NCBI RefSeq assembly: GCF_016920785.2
Contig: NW_024609836.1
Coordinates: forward strand, 59,739,439-59,803,438
DNA from: Ixodes scapularis
Taxonomy: Eukaryota > Arthropoda > Arachnida > Ixodida > Ixodidae
DNA length: 64,000 bases
Direction: 5' to 3'
Made by a program: the position numbers and the translations under genes. This document shows positions 33,701-40,697 of the stretch, in pieces (position 1 is the stretch's first letter; each line of letters opens with the position of its first letter). Under the pieces are notes generated by a model that saw only the letters and a program-made list of their open reading frames with translations, did not search any database and was not told the DNA's origin.

Positions 33701-36700
33701 TTTCCAAGTTTACCAGACATTGCAGCGTGAAAGGCAGAGTTGGCAACGGACGCGGCCGTCGCAAGGAGGAACGGCGTTCGAACCCCGCTCGACCTGGTTC
33801 TTTCCTTTAATAATCTCTTTGCGCTTTCATGCAAAGTTCCAGCCCCATTCTCGGCCACCACCGTACGTCCTGGTTCGGAACATTCCCCAACACACTAAGC
33901 GTGTAAAAGCTGCGACAACTTGCGACTTCGGAAAAGTCGCCCTCGTGTCACCTGCGTAGAACGTCCGCTTCTATCGCGTTATAGTAGGAGGCACTAGTTG
34001 GCCTCATGAAATTGTTAATTCCAAATCTATATTAATGCCTTTTTTTATTTCTTATTTTATTTAAGAGAGCACGATTAAGACATGCTTTTTTAGTTCGAGG
34101 TTTGGTGTCGCGAGTTTAAATCGAGGTTAAAAATCCCAATTATATTGCAGACAAGTGAATCTGACTGAAGTTTGGGACCGCCGCTCGACCTTTTAAACGT
34201 ACACCACCTGTGACAATGCGTCCCGCTTTCTGGCAAGTTAAGTGTGCCGTATTTGTGCAGCTGTGCCTCACTTAATAAAGGGGCTGTGCGCCAATTTTCA
34301 CTCTTTCAGCAAATACCGCTTAGAGTGAATCTTCAACAACGTTCATAATCTGCGAAACATGCATTGCCTTAGTATCACGAGAGATACCCCACCCCCAAAA
34401 GACAACCTACTTCTACTCTTGCCACGATTCTGTATTTTTCCCAAAACATTGAAAGATAGCCCGGGCCATCAGTGACCTCGTCGGAAACAAGGACAATGAT
34501 TGAACGAAGCGTAAACATACCTTCACATTCTTTTGCTACAACTGATTTGCTCTCGATGATTTTAGGTGGGCTATCTCTCAAGATGTTACGGTAGTATTTT
34601 TTTCTTTCTGCGAAATGGTGGTGGCAGAAAAAACACTAGAAAAAAAAACAACAAGAACAGCATCCACCCCTCAACTTACGGCCAGAAGTAGCAGCCACGT
34701 GGTCCGGAGCGGATTGTATGCCACCAATGTTTGTTGTAGCCTCAGGCTGGGGTTAGCAAAGCAGAGGCAGAGGCTGAACTCCAGACATTGTTAGAGTTTG
34801 ACGTCGTATGGCGTCGTGCGACGGCAAAGTGTCCTGCGACGTTGTGCGAGACTGTGATGGCTTTACATATTCGTAAGCCCTAGCAATGTGCTTTTGAGCG
34901 GCCCCCTTACTGTGCCTGCTAAAGGAGGAGTGCGAAGAGGCTCTATAAACGCTATGCGTTTAAAACGCTTTTGGAAAAAGCAAAAGAGAACACATTATCT
35001 TTTTTTTCTTTTTGGTACTTTTTGAGTAGCAAACGCTTCGATCCTACTTTGGACAGTCCGCATAAATTGGGTTCTTAATGACTTACACTAGGATCTATAT
35101 TACAGAGGTGCCCAAAGGTGGTGGAAACTTTCACTAAAATTGTGGAAAAATTGGCTCATCCGAGAAAGTCACGAAAAATAAATTGTTTGCTCTATACTTT
35201 GCATGTACACTTAAATAATATTTTGTGTCATTGTGGCGTTTATTTGGGCCAAATCACGTGAAGAATAGTAAGCGAATTGAATTTTCTTTTCATCTCAACC
35301 GATTTTTCAGTTGTAATAAACGCGACAATAGCCCAGAACGATTTTTCAACAACTTTGAAGAAAAGGCTTAGAGATAACTTTTCCATAGACAAAACCAGTT
35401 TTTTTTTTCTTTCTTTTGACTCCAGAGGATCCATGTATTCATACTCTCAATTAATGAGTGCACCACCTTCGGGCACCTCTGTAGTAAATGTCAGCACGAT
35501 ACATTGAGAAACCAATTTTCACGGACCGTCCAAAGTGGGATTCAAGCGTTAGTGTACACACGGTAGTAGTTTGTTTAGATAATGGAGCGATCGTCTATAT
35601 GGGGGAAGTGGGTTGCCAAAAAGAAATAAAAGGCAAGCCTCGTAAATGCTCTTTGTGAAAATCAGCATCTGTCAACAAAAACTGATACTTACCCCATGCT
35701 TTATGAATGTTTTATATCGTCACTTTTTAGTGCTTGAAGTTGCGAGATTCGGATATACGAAACATAGCTAATGATCCAGTCCTGGGGATCATCAACCGAC
35801 GGCATTGGTGCTGCCTTTCAATAAAATCTTGCAAGCGATTGTTTTTTTTTTTTTTTTTTTTATTAATCTGGGCGAGGAAATTATTTCATGCATTTTGCGT
35901 TTCCAGGGAGTTGGCTGGTGGAAGTACGAGTTCTGCTACGGAAAAAGGGTCACCCAATTTCACGAGGCAAGTGCTTTCCCACCGATTGGACGTCCAGTTC
36001 CATTCCGGTCACACAGAGCCACGGAAGCTCTCGCAGAATTCATTGCGGGTCCCAGCCTGAGAACTAATTACAAAACCTAGGCACTGTTCTTGGCAGTGAA
36101 GTTTTTCTATTTACTAGAGGGCAGTGCTGCGTAGAGCTTCCACTTGGGCTTATTGGCTCGCACGAAAACTGAGCCTGTCAGAAATGTTATTAATGTTTCA
36201 GTATTAATTAGAGCGTGGGTCCTCAAACGGGGTTTCCCCAGACTACCCTCCGAGGTCCTCCGAGCTTCCTCGACCGTCCCTCCCCGAGCAAAACATTCTT
36301 CCAGTTAAGCACAATTTTTAACAGGCCTGAGCAACCCATTAGTGCATAACCATGAAGTAAATGCTCTAGCAATGTGCAGTATTGTTTAGGTCTGTAAGCT
36401 TCTTAACTGCTTTATGGGATCAATGTCAAGACTGACAAGGCTTCTCTGGCTGCCATTCAATGCAAATAGGGGTCCCTCAATATTGAAAAGTTTGAAAGGA
36501 AGTGTGCAGTCTGATAAGAAATAAAGAAATTTTTCATTTTGGATTTTTTTTTCAACAGAATGCTGAATTTGTAAGTCATACTGGTTAATCTCTTTGGCTA
36601 CGCATTGAAAGGAAACCTTCACAAAAAGAAAATACAGGGTGTGGCCGTAAGGACGAACACATTTGGGACGCTTTGCAAAATTCAAATTCCAAGTGTACAT

Positions 36701-39700
36701 ACCTGAAATTGGCCACGTGGATGTAGTTTCACCAGAAGTTTTATGTCTAGTTTTTTTTTAGAACTCAATTTCGAGATAGTGAAAACATTAAAAATAAAGC
36801 AAAATTGGAGACAGTACGTATTTCCCATCTCCAATATTGGCCCATTTGTCATCTGCACACTGGTTTATGAGCTCGCTCCCAGGTGGCTCGCTGAACGCAG
36901 AAACGCTAAAAACCAATAGCAGAGGCTGGCGACGAGCAAAATAATTGCAATAATTTACACTTCTAACGAAATATATGAACCTGGGAGCAAGCTCACACAC
37001 CAGTGCGCAGACGACGATAGTCCGGTACAGGGCATAGGAAATGCACGGCCGCCATTCTTGCGTTATTTTATATTTTATCACCTCCAACTTAAACTCTAAA
37101 AAAAGAATACACAAAAACTTTCTTGTAAAACTATGCTCGCGTGCTCAATTTCAGGTATGTACGTTTGGAATTCGAATTTTGTGAGGCATGCACAATGGCC
37201 AGTCCTTACGGTCGCACCCCGTATATTGCATGGAGATGGAATTTCATGAACTGTAAAAGCATTCTTGGATGTGGCAGGGTGTGGCAACTCGCGTGTCTGG
37301 CCACCGGCACGCTTAATCGAAAACCGTCCTCAAACATTTAAAACAAATGCTTTAATGACCGTTCTTAAACTGGCAAACACCCATTTCAGGAAAAAGACAA
37401 ACCTCGCACGAGCATCCTGCTTGGAACGTGGGACAAGAAGAGTCACGTGACGTGGATCGAGGAGCGCTCGGAGAGGAAACCCAAGAAAGGGAAGATTCCA
37501 AAGTGAGCACCCGCCTCGCCTCAATTTGTTGGGGACGTACGGTGCCCTTGGCTAAACCGCCTTCACCATTGAATATGCCAGGCTGGTTTGCACATTTGCA
37601 TTTGATTGATCGTGTTATGATGGCTTCTTATTTATTTATAAATTGCAACGCGCAAATGCTGGTGTTATCTGTCGGGAAGGCCTGGAAACACTTCCGACCC
37701 GCATGTTACTAGCCTGAAGGTTTTGCAGTATTTGCACGACCACATCTTTGCACTATGAGAAATGGTTGCTTGTAACATCGTCGGAATTACGTAGTACTTG
37801 GGGTACATGGTCAAAAAACAATGCGCAAAAACATTAGCAAGAATATGCAGATCAGAAGTTCCAGGGCTGTTGGATAGTTAATGCCAGTCTGTTCCCTCGT
37901 TGCGAGTCATTCAGTGACAGTCAAATGCAAATGTGCGACCCAGCCTGTATAGGAAGAGCTTGGAAAGCGACATTGTTACTATGGACACCTCTGTACCCCA
38001 AGGGAGCATCCATAATGCGAGATGTTCGAAACGACGTGGCAAAAATGTGTGTATAGCTAGATGGTTCGTCGCCACAAATGTTTCTCTATAGACTGGCAAG
38101 CTGTTTACAAACAAGCCAGCGTTTGCCCACACCAGGTGTGGGCACTGCGTGTGCGCAGAAACCATATTCGCGTAAGGTGAAGCGTCTGGGCATGCGCAGT
38201 GCTGTCGACAGCGCCACCGCAGCTGCGTGACGTCAGGGCTGCGTGCCTATATTAACAAGACATTAATACGACAATTGTACCCGGATTCATTCCGAGCGGG
38301 CGATTGTTGGGTCCATTAATAAGCCGCTCATACAACAGCAATACTTTTGTTAATTTGGCAGGGGCAAGGTGAAAGACACAAAACGTTATGTTATTCTTGC
38401 CGACACGTGCGACGATTGGTAGACGGCAGAGTCGCGTCCGAATCTCTCGTCACTGTAGAATGCCATTCGTCGCGAGAGGTCCACCTCGTCTCGTCGTTTC
38501 TAAATTTCTTCCAACCTCCCCATGCCCCGAAGTTAACAACAGTCTTTTGTAACTGGTAACTCATAACAGAGCAAAGGCTAAGAACAGCCCAATAGAGTGG
38601 CTCGCCATTGCAAAAGGGAAACTGGGAATGACCCGGCACTATCTCATTCAGGCTCTTTCTTTAACCGGTTCGACAGCGGCTCTAGTCCAAACGCGTCCGG
38701 TCTCCCATAGTCGCCCAGAGGGCGAAAACGGCCTCCGGCGCATGCCTGTCGGCTTCCGCTGCGCTTTGACGACTTGTGCCGGAGGCGGGAGAACCAAAAG
38801 ACCTCCCGAGCGTCCTCGTACCGTTAACGACTAAAGAGGTCCACATGAATTGCATCGGCACAAAGCCACGAACACGCGTACAAGAAAGTAATTTCTCACC
38901 TGTTTCTTTGAAGGTACGTGACCCACTTTTACTCCGGCGGGGACTTCTGCGATGCCACCAAGAAGCAGCGAGTTGTCGAAGTCAGACTGAGGTGAGCGGC
39001 CTGAGAACGAGGGAACGCTCCGGCCCGAGCCACCTCGAAGTTCGGCTTCCCGGCCGAAGCCAACGTCGGTGCCTGGGGCGCATCTCCGACCGGCGCGTTT
39101 GATGCTTCTTCAGACATGGCATTGCGGTTTTCGCTCGACAAAGTCGTAAAATTGTCGTGCCGCTGCCTGTCGCAATCTTGGCGGTGGCGTGGCGGCGGAC
39201 ACGGCAGACGCTCGTTCAGCCGGGACTTGCCGTAGGCTCGACGGTCCGCGGAAGCTTCCGCGGCGACGAGTCAGGATGCCGCAACGACGGCAACACTTGC
39301 GTTTGCGTGCAATCTTTAACTGGAACTCCCACAGCCAAAAGCCAAGATCGCGGTGCCCGACGGCGCGCCGCGCCAGTTTGAGCGACGTCATGTGTCTTTA
39401 CTTCGGGGTCACTTTTCATGCATTTGGTATGGGACACCGCGCGCGCCGGTTGAGGGCACATTCCGAGCACCGTTCAGAGACGGCAGAGTTCGCTTGACCT
39501 TCGTCTCTTCCGCACAGGTGCAAGGATGTCAAGGGGCACCCTGACAGCGTCTCTCTCTACCTCTTGGAGCCCCGCACGTGCGAGTACATTCTGGGGGTGA
39601 GTTCCTGCCACTACGAAACGTGCACCTACCGCAACGCATCCACTGTTCCGTGCGTTTCTTGCAGGTGGAGTCCCCCATCATATGCAACCTCCTGCACAAC

Positions 39701-39742
39701 CTCGACGAGCACGGCCTACAGCAAGTCACCTCGGACAGCTGA
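21552..39742 (+). CDS. ERLEC1: ERLEC1 (erlectin / XTP3-B) ER lectin, whole spliced gene (14 exons, 475 aa)
   Basis: Joined exons are 21552-21734, 22346-22429, 22515-22601, 23293-23370, 23633-23690, 24202-24251, 30394-30623, 31663-31783, 33237-33365, 35907-35966, 37390-37502, 38914-38991, 39518-39596 and 39665-39742. They give 1428 nt and 475 codons, against 483 residues in human ERLEC1. The protein is a lumenal ER lectin that binds trimmed mannose glycans on misfolded glycoproteins and works with the SEL1L/HRD1 ligase in ER-associated degradation. Residues 1-24 form a signal peptide. MRH domain 1 spans about 108-245 and MRH domain 2 about 333-457. Landmarks are [48 protein letters not shown] and CEYILGVESPIIC. 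One N-glycosylation sequon (NMT) is at residue 200. No ER retention signal is seen at the C-terminus, as in human ERLEC1. Confidence 0.95.
22346..22429 (+). CDS. ERLEC1: ERLEC1 exon 2
   Basis: Twenty-eight codons, phase 0 on both sides, with donor ACG|GTGAGA. It encodes EDQESLWVVSADNERYQCML, which fits the vertebrate segment ending KYKCILP. The acceptor is a tandem NAGNAG (TTTTAGCAG|GAG), so a one-residue-longer form with an extra Gln (start 22343) is possible. Confidence 0.9.
22515..22601 (+). CDS. ERLEC1: ERLEC1 exon 3: start of MRH domain 1
   Basis: Twenty-nine codons, phase 0, with acceptor TGTTGCAG and donor AAA|GTAAGC. It encodes YTGPSPLMLLKPLF followed by a CSYK, matching the conserved GPxPxxLLxPLF..CSYR segment at the start of the first MRH domain. 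Confidence 0.92.
23293..23370 (+). CDS. ERLEC1: ERLEC1 exon 4: MRH domain 1
   Basis: Twenty-six codons, phase 0, with acceptor TTTTTGCAG and donor AAG|GTAAAA. It encodes [20 protein letters not shown] plus ENQPSK. The [15 protein letters not shown] block is the most conserved part of erlectin MRH 1 and includes the Gln expected in the glycan pocket. Confidence 0.95.
23633..23690 (+). CDS. ERLEC1: ERLEC1 exon 5
   Basis: The exon has 58 nt, starting in phase 0 after TCAATTTCAG and ending in phase 1 at GACG|GTAAGG. It encodes LQQFHLGRYDADKMEKD, corresponding to the vertebrate EYYLGNM region. It is followed in frame by exon 6. Confidence 0.88.
24051..24172 (+). repeat. four-copy tandem repeat, ~30-bp unit
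   Basis: GACTGTAGTCACGATGCATA occurs at 24052, 24084, 24113 and 24142, spaced 29-32 bases. It lies directly before ERLEC1 exon 6. The unit contains the near-palindrome GACTGTAGTC. Confidence 0.9.
24202..24251 (+). CDS. ERLEC1: ERLEC1 exon 6 (50 nt)
   Basis: This small exon completes Glu164 and encodes AEYLQQLKSRQEASNK. The acceptor is AACCTCCTCAG and the donor is AAG|GTATGT. It is charged and probably helical, like the EKEREAEEKEK linker of human erlectin. The call rests mainly on phase and position and on good splice sites. Confidence 0.8.
26389..26759. mobile_element. TA-flanked TIR element with GATAGCCC ends (371 bp)
   Basis: The left end is TACCTTAATATCCCGAGAAA followed by TAGCCC. The right end in reverse complement is TACAGTAACATCACGAGAGA. 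A related element is at 34370-34593, and a similar end (TACCGTAATATCCC) is at 41009. TA flanks suggest mariner/pogo-type insertion. Confidence 0.65.
27511..27568. repeat. palindrome inside hAT-like copy 1
   Basis: GAGCGACGGTGGCAACCAG on the left and CTGGTTGCCACCGTCGCTC on the right form a near-perfect stem around a short loop. Confidence 0.85.
27633..27830 (+). repeat. 12-bp minisatellite CGTCCTAGAAGT
   Basis: About 16 units of a degenerate 12-base repeat (GTCGTCCTAGAA with variants GTCCTTGAG and GTCCTAGAC). It lies inside a hAT-like element. It is open in one frame, giving an Arg/Pro-rich repeat, but this is not a gene. Confidence 0.9.
28385..28545. mobile_element. small TA-flanked TIR element (~160 bp)
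   Basis: The left end TACCATAGAATACCAGGCAT and the right end in reverse complement, TACCGTAAAATACCAAGGAA, are about 80 percent alike over 27 bases. It is non-coding. The size and TA flanks fit a mariner/pogo-type MITE. Confidence 0.65.
29050..29670 (+). repeat. dispersed repeat, copy 1
   Basis: It shares AAGGGGCKGTGCRMCAATTT, CAAATACCGYTTAGA, an ACGTTCATRAYCT-type stretch and, further on, CCAGAAG..CAGCCACRTG..GG-type sequence in the same order with 34275-34960. It is a diverged element of unknown class with no coding frame recognised. Confidence 0.6.
30394..30623 (+). CDS. ERLEC1: ERLEC1 exon 7: core of MRH domain 1
   Basis: The exon has 230 nt, with acceptor TTTCTTTAG and donor CAG|GTGAGG (phase 2). 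It encodes residues 181-256. MTDGTMCDINNVRRMTSVLY, then VCSEDSRNDILSLEEVSTCE and [11 protein letters not shown], matches the MRH core. The Arg (R of NNVRR), the Glu/Tyr pair (CEY) and the cysteines are the residues expected for mannose binding and disulfides. It follows a 6.1-kb repeat-rich intron. Confidence 0.95.
30676..30844 (+). repeat. minisatellite, GTGAACAGACATCCATGAA-type unit
   Basis: Five to six irregular units of about 28-36 bases built from GAGTGAACAGACRTCCATGA. They start 50 bases after ERLEC1 exon 7 and end exactly where a hAT-like element begins. Confidence 0.85.
30845..31541. mobile_element. hAT-like MITE, copy 2 (inverted relative to copies 1 and 3)
   Basis: It begins CAGTGTTGGGAAGTACTTTA, the reverse complement of the right end of copies 1 and 3. 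The distal end is decayed near TTTGCCCAAGATGG. It ends about 120 bases before ERLEC1 exon 8 and fills most of intron 7. Confidence 0.7.
31663..31783 (+). CDS. ERLEC1: ERLEC1 exon 8: linker between MRH domains
   Basis: The exon completes Arg257 and encodes 40 residues, including LDFAPENHISCIAKDGAPT, that align in length with the vertebrate FRASPVNDIFC... segment. It ends in phase 0 at CAG|GTCGGT. The acceptor (GTGACAAG|A) was chosen because it preserves both phase and family length. An alternative, CCTGAG|G at 31619/31620, would add 14 residues. Confidence 0.78.
32371..32552. mobile_element. pogo/Tigger-like MITE (182 bp)
   Basis: TACAGTAAAACCTCGTTATA on the left and TATAACGAGGTTTTACTGTA on the right are a perfect inverted match over at least 20 bases, flanked by TA. 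This CAGTAAAACCTCGTTATAAC end type is known from pogo/Tigger-derived MITEs in many animals. Confidence 0.85.
33237..33365 (+). CDS. ERLEC1: ERLEC1 exon 9: start of MRH domain 2
   Basis: Forty-three codons, phase 0, with donor GGG|GTGAGT. It encodes a Pro/Ser-rich linker, then HDPKLLQDFLSGEHCLTG, which matches LIKEFLSGSYCFRG at the start of vertebrate MRH 2. The acceptor (CTCGAAAG|AGT) is the only phase-0 choice near a pyrimidine tract, but it is not strong, so the 5' edge could be off by a few codons. Confidence 0.85.
34275..34960 (+). repeat. dispersed repeat, copy 2 (interrupted)
   Basis: This is a diverged copy of the 29050-29670 repeat in the same orientation. A TA-type element (34370-34593) has inserted into it. 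Confidence 0.6.
34370..34593. mobile_element. TA-flanked TIR element inserted in dispersed repeat (224 bp)
   Basis: The left end is TAGTATCACGAGAGATACCC and the right end in reverse complement is TACCGTAACATCTTGAGAGA. It is related to the element at 26389-26759. The matching site in repeat copy 1 lacks it. Confidence 0.65.
35032..35550. mobile_element. TIR element with ~100-bp arms (519 bp)
   Basis: The left arm AACGCTTCGATCCTACTTTG and the right arm in reverse complement, AACGCTTGAATCCCACTTTG, continue to pair to ACAGAGGTGCCCAAAGGTGG / CCACCTTCGGGCACCTCTGT. It lies in ERLEC1 intron 9. The superfamily is not assigned. Confidence 0.75.
35907..35966 (+). CDS. ERLEC1: ERLEC1 exon 10: MRH domain 2, with GC donor
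   Basis: Twenty codons, phase 0: [20 protein letters not shown], near-identical to the vertebrate [20 protein letters not shown] block. The acceptor is GCGTTTCCAG. The donor is GAG|GCAAGT, a consensus GC-AG intron donor. The nearest GT, four bases on, breaks frame and family length. The following exon begins with Glu-Lys-Asp, as required. Confidence 0.93.
36633..37223. mobile_element. TIR foldback element, TACRGGGTG ends (591 bp)
   Basis: The left end TACAGGGTGTGGCCGTAAGG and the right end CCTTACGGTCGCACCCCGTA are inverted. Arms run inward through TACATACCTGAAATTGG / AATTTCAGGTATGTA. It lies in ERLEC1 intron 10. Confidence 0.75.
37390..37502 (+). CDS. ERLEC1: ERLEC1 exon 11: MRH domain 2
   Basis: The exon has 113 nt, with acceptor CCATTTCAG and donor CCAAA|GTGAGC (phase 2). 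It encodes EKDKPRTSILLGTWDKKSHV, then TWIEERSERKPKKGKIPK. It matches the vertebrate VVVGTW..EHIEWAKKNT segment, with a more basic tail. Confidence 0.92.
38914..38991 (+). CDS. ERLEC1: ERLEC1 exon 12: MRH domain 2
   Basis: The exon has 78 nt. It completes Lys398 and encodes YVTHFYSGGDFCDATKKQRV, then VEVRL, ending in phase 2 (AG|GTGAGC). It matches the conserved VSHFYGNGDICD..RQVTVKL. The acceptor is TTTCTTTGAAG. Confidence 0.94.
39518..39596 (+). CDS. ERLEC1: ERLEC1 exon 13: MRH domain 2 end
   Basis: The exon has 79 nt and is separated from exon 14 by an intron of only 68 nt. The acceptor is TTCCGCACAG and the donor is GGG|GTGAGT. It encodes CKDVKGHPDSVSLYLLEPRT, then CEYILG. LEPxxCxYILG is the erlectin MRH 2 signature holding the sugar-binding Glu/Tyr pair. 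Confidence 0.95.
39665..39742 (+). CDS. ERLEC1: ERLEC1 exon 14: C-terminus
   Basis: Twenty-five codons plus TGA at 39740-39742, after acceptor TTTCTTGCAG. It encodes VESPIICNLLHNLDEHGLQQ and then VTSDS. VESPIIC is the conserved last disulfide strand of MRH 2. Confidence 0.95.
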   Translation: MESPIICNLLHNLDEHGLQQVTSDS

Positions 39743-39900
39743 CCGGGGTAGCCCGAGAGACGCAAGAGTCCGGCTGTACATACCACTTCTAGAGACGGGC
39801 TCGATGCATTAATATAAAAAGAGAGAAAAGAAAGAGCAGACGTCGCGGAAGCAAGTGCCTTGGCCGTCAGTCAAAATTTAGTGCCTTTGTCGTTGTCAAT

Positions 39901-39906
39901 AATAAA
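39901..39906 (+). terminator. ERLEC1 poly(A) signal AATAAA
   Basis: A canonical AATAAA lies 158 bases after the ERLEC1 stop codon and is followed by a T-rich stretch near 39935-39950, as expected for a cleavage/polyadenylation site. The implied 3' UTR is about 180 nt. Confidence 0.75.
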
Positions 39907-40310
39907 GGGCAGAAGCTTTGTCAATTGCCAATGTTGAATTTTTTGTTTTAGGCATAGTTTTGTACGGGACTTTTGCGTGGACCTTGCCTGTTCATGTTGG
40001 TTGCACCATAGTGAGGCCATAAGTGCAAAGTAGGTGGGGGGAGAGAGGGAAGTAGTTTGCTAACACCCCTTTCTCCCCCCCCGCAATGAAGCTGTGTAGT
40101 CTGATACAAACTTTACATTGGTAGAATAATCTAGCAGGCACGAAGGCATTTCGAGGTGCTGCTCATTAAAAACTCCGTCAAGCGCTATCGCGGCTTAATT
40201 CCACCTGACAGAACATCCAACCATGACACTTTTTTTTCTACTGCGGTGCCACGAAAAACGTACTGATATACTTGTAACCACGCGATACTGAAATGAAAAG
40301 GATCAACAAA
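39907..40310. other. convergent intergenic gap between ERLEC1 and WDHD1
   Basis: About 400 bases lie between the two facing poly(A) signals. A short G/C homopolymer patch (40035-40082) is present. I see no gene. Confidence 0.7.
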
Positions 40311-40316
40311 TTTATT
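40311..40316 (-). terminator. WDHD1 poly(A) signal AATAAA (minus strand)
   Basis: TTTATT on the plus strand reads AATAAA on the minus strand, 238 bases past the WDHD1 stop codon at 40554. It gives a short 3' UTR convergent with ERLEC1. Confidence 0.65.
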
Positions 40317-40553
40317 GGAAACACAAGGAAACAGGACATCAAAAAGGGTAAAAAAACATCCAGTATATTACACAAATCGCTGCCCGGAAAAGCCGGCACA
40401 GAATAAGGGATTGGTCTCCGCTAATCACCGAAACATTACATGAGATCTATGTGTAGCGTTAAAATCTGGAAATGTACACAGTGGGTCCAGTTCCTTGGTT
40501 TTGCCAGACGTGAGCCCGACCATTTCGCAGGAAGTGCTGGCCGTGTACATGTA

Positions 40554-40697
40554 CTAACCATTGGCGTTCGAGCTGCCGTCTACTTTAGACTTTTTGCTCA
40601 TCGACGACTCTTCTGTCTCGGAGATGTTGCGTTTCGTGCCGCCGGGTGAGCTTGCGTCGTCGCCGCCGCCGGGTCTTTTCGCCTTCTCGTTCCAGCC
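40554..40697 (-). CDS. WDHD1: WDHD1 last exon: end of HMG box and C-terminus
   Basis: Forty-seven codons plus TAG at 40556-40554, after acceptor CAACTTCAATTAG. It encodes GWNEKAKRPGGGDDASSPGG, then TKRNISETEESSMSKKSKVD. WNEKAK continues the HMG box (vertebrate VWANKAK). The nuclear-type basic stretch follows. An alternative donor, G|GTTAGT, overlaps the stop, so a further exon cannot be wholly excluded. It sits 5.1 kb from the previous exon. Confidence 0.88.
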   Translation of the reverse strand, partial: GWNEKAKRPGGGDDASSPGGTKRNISETEESSMSKKSKVDGSSNANG

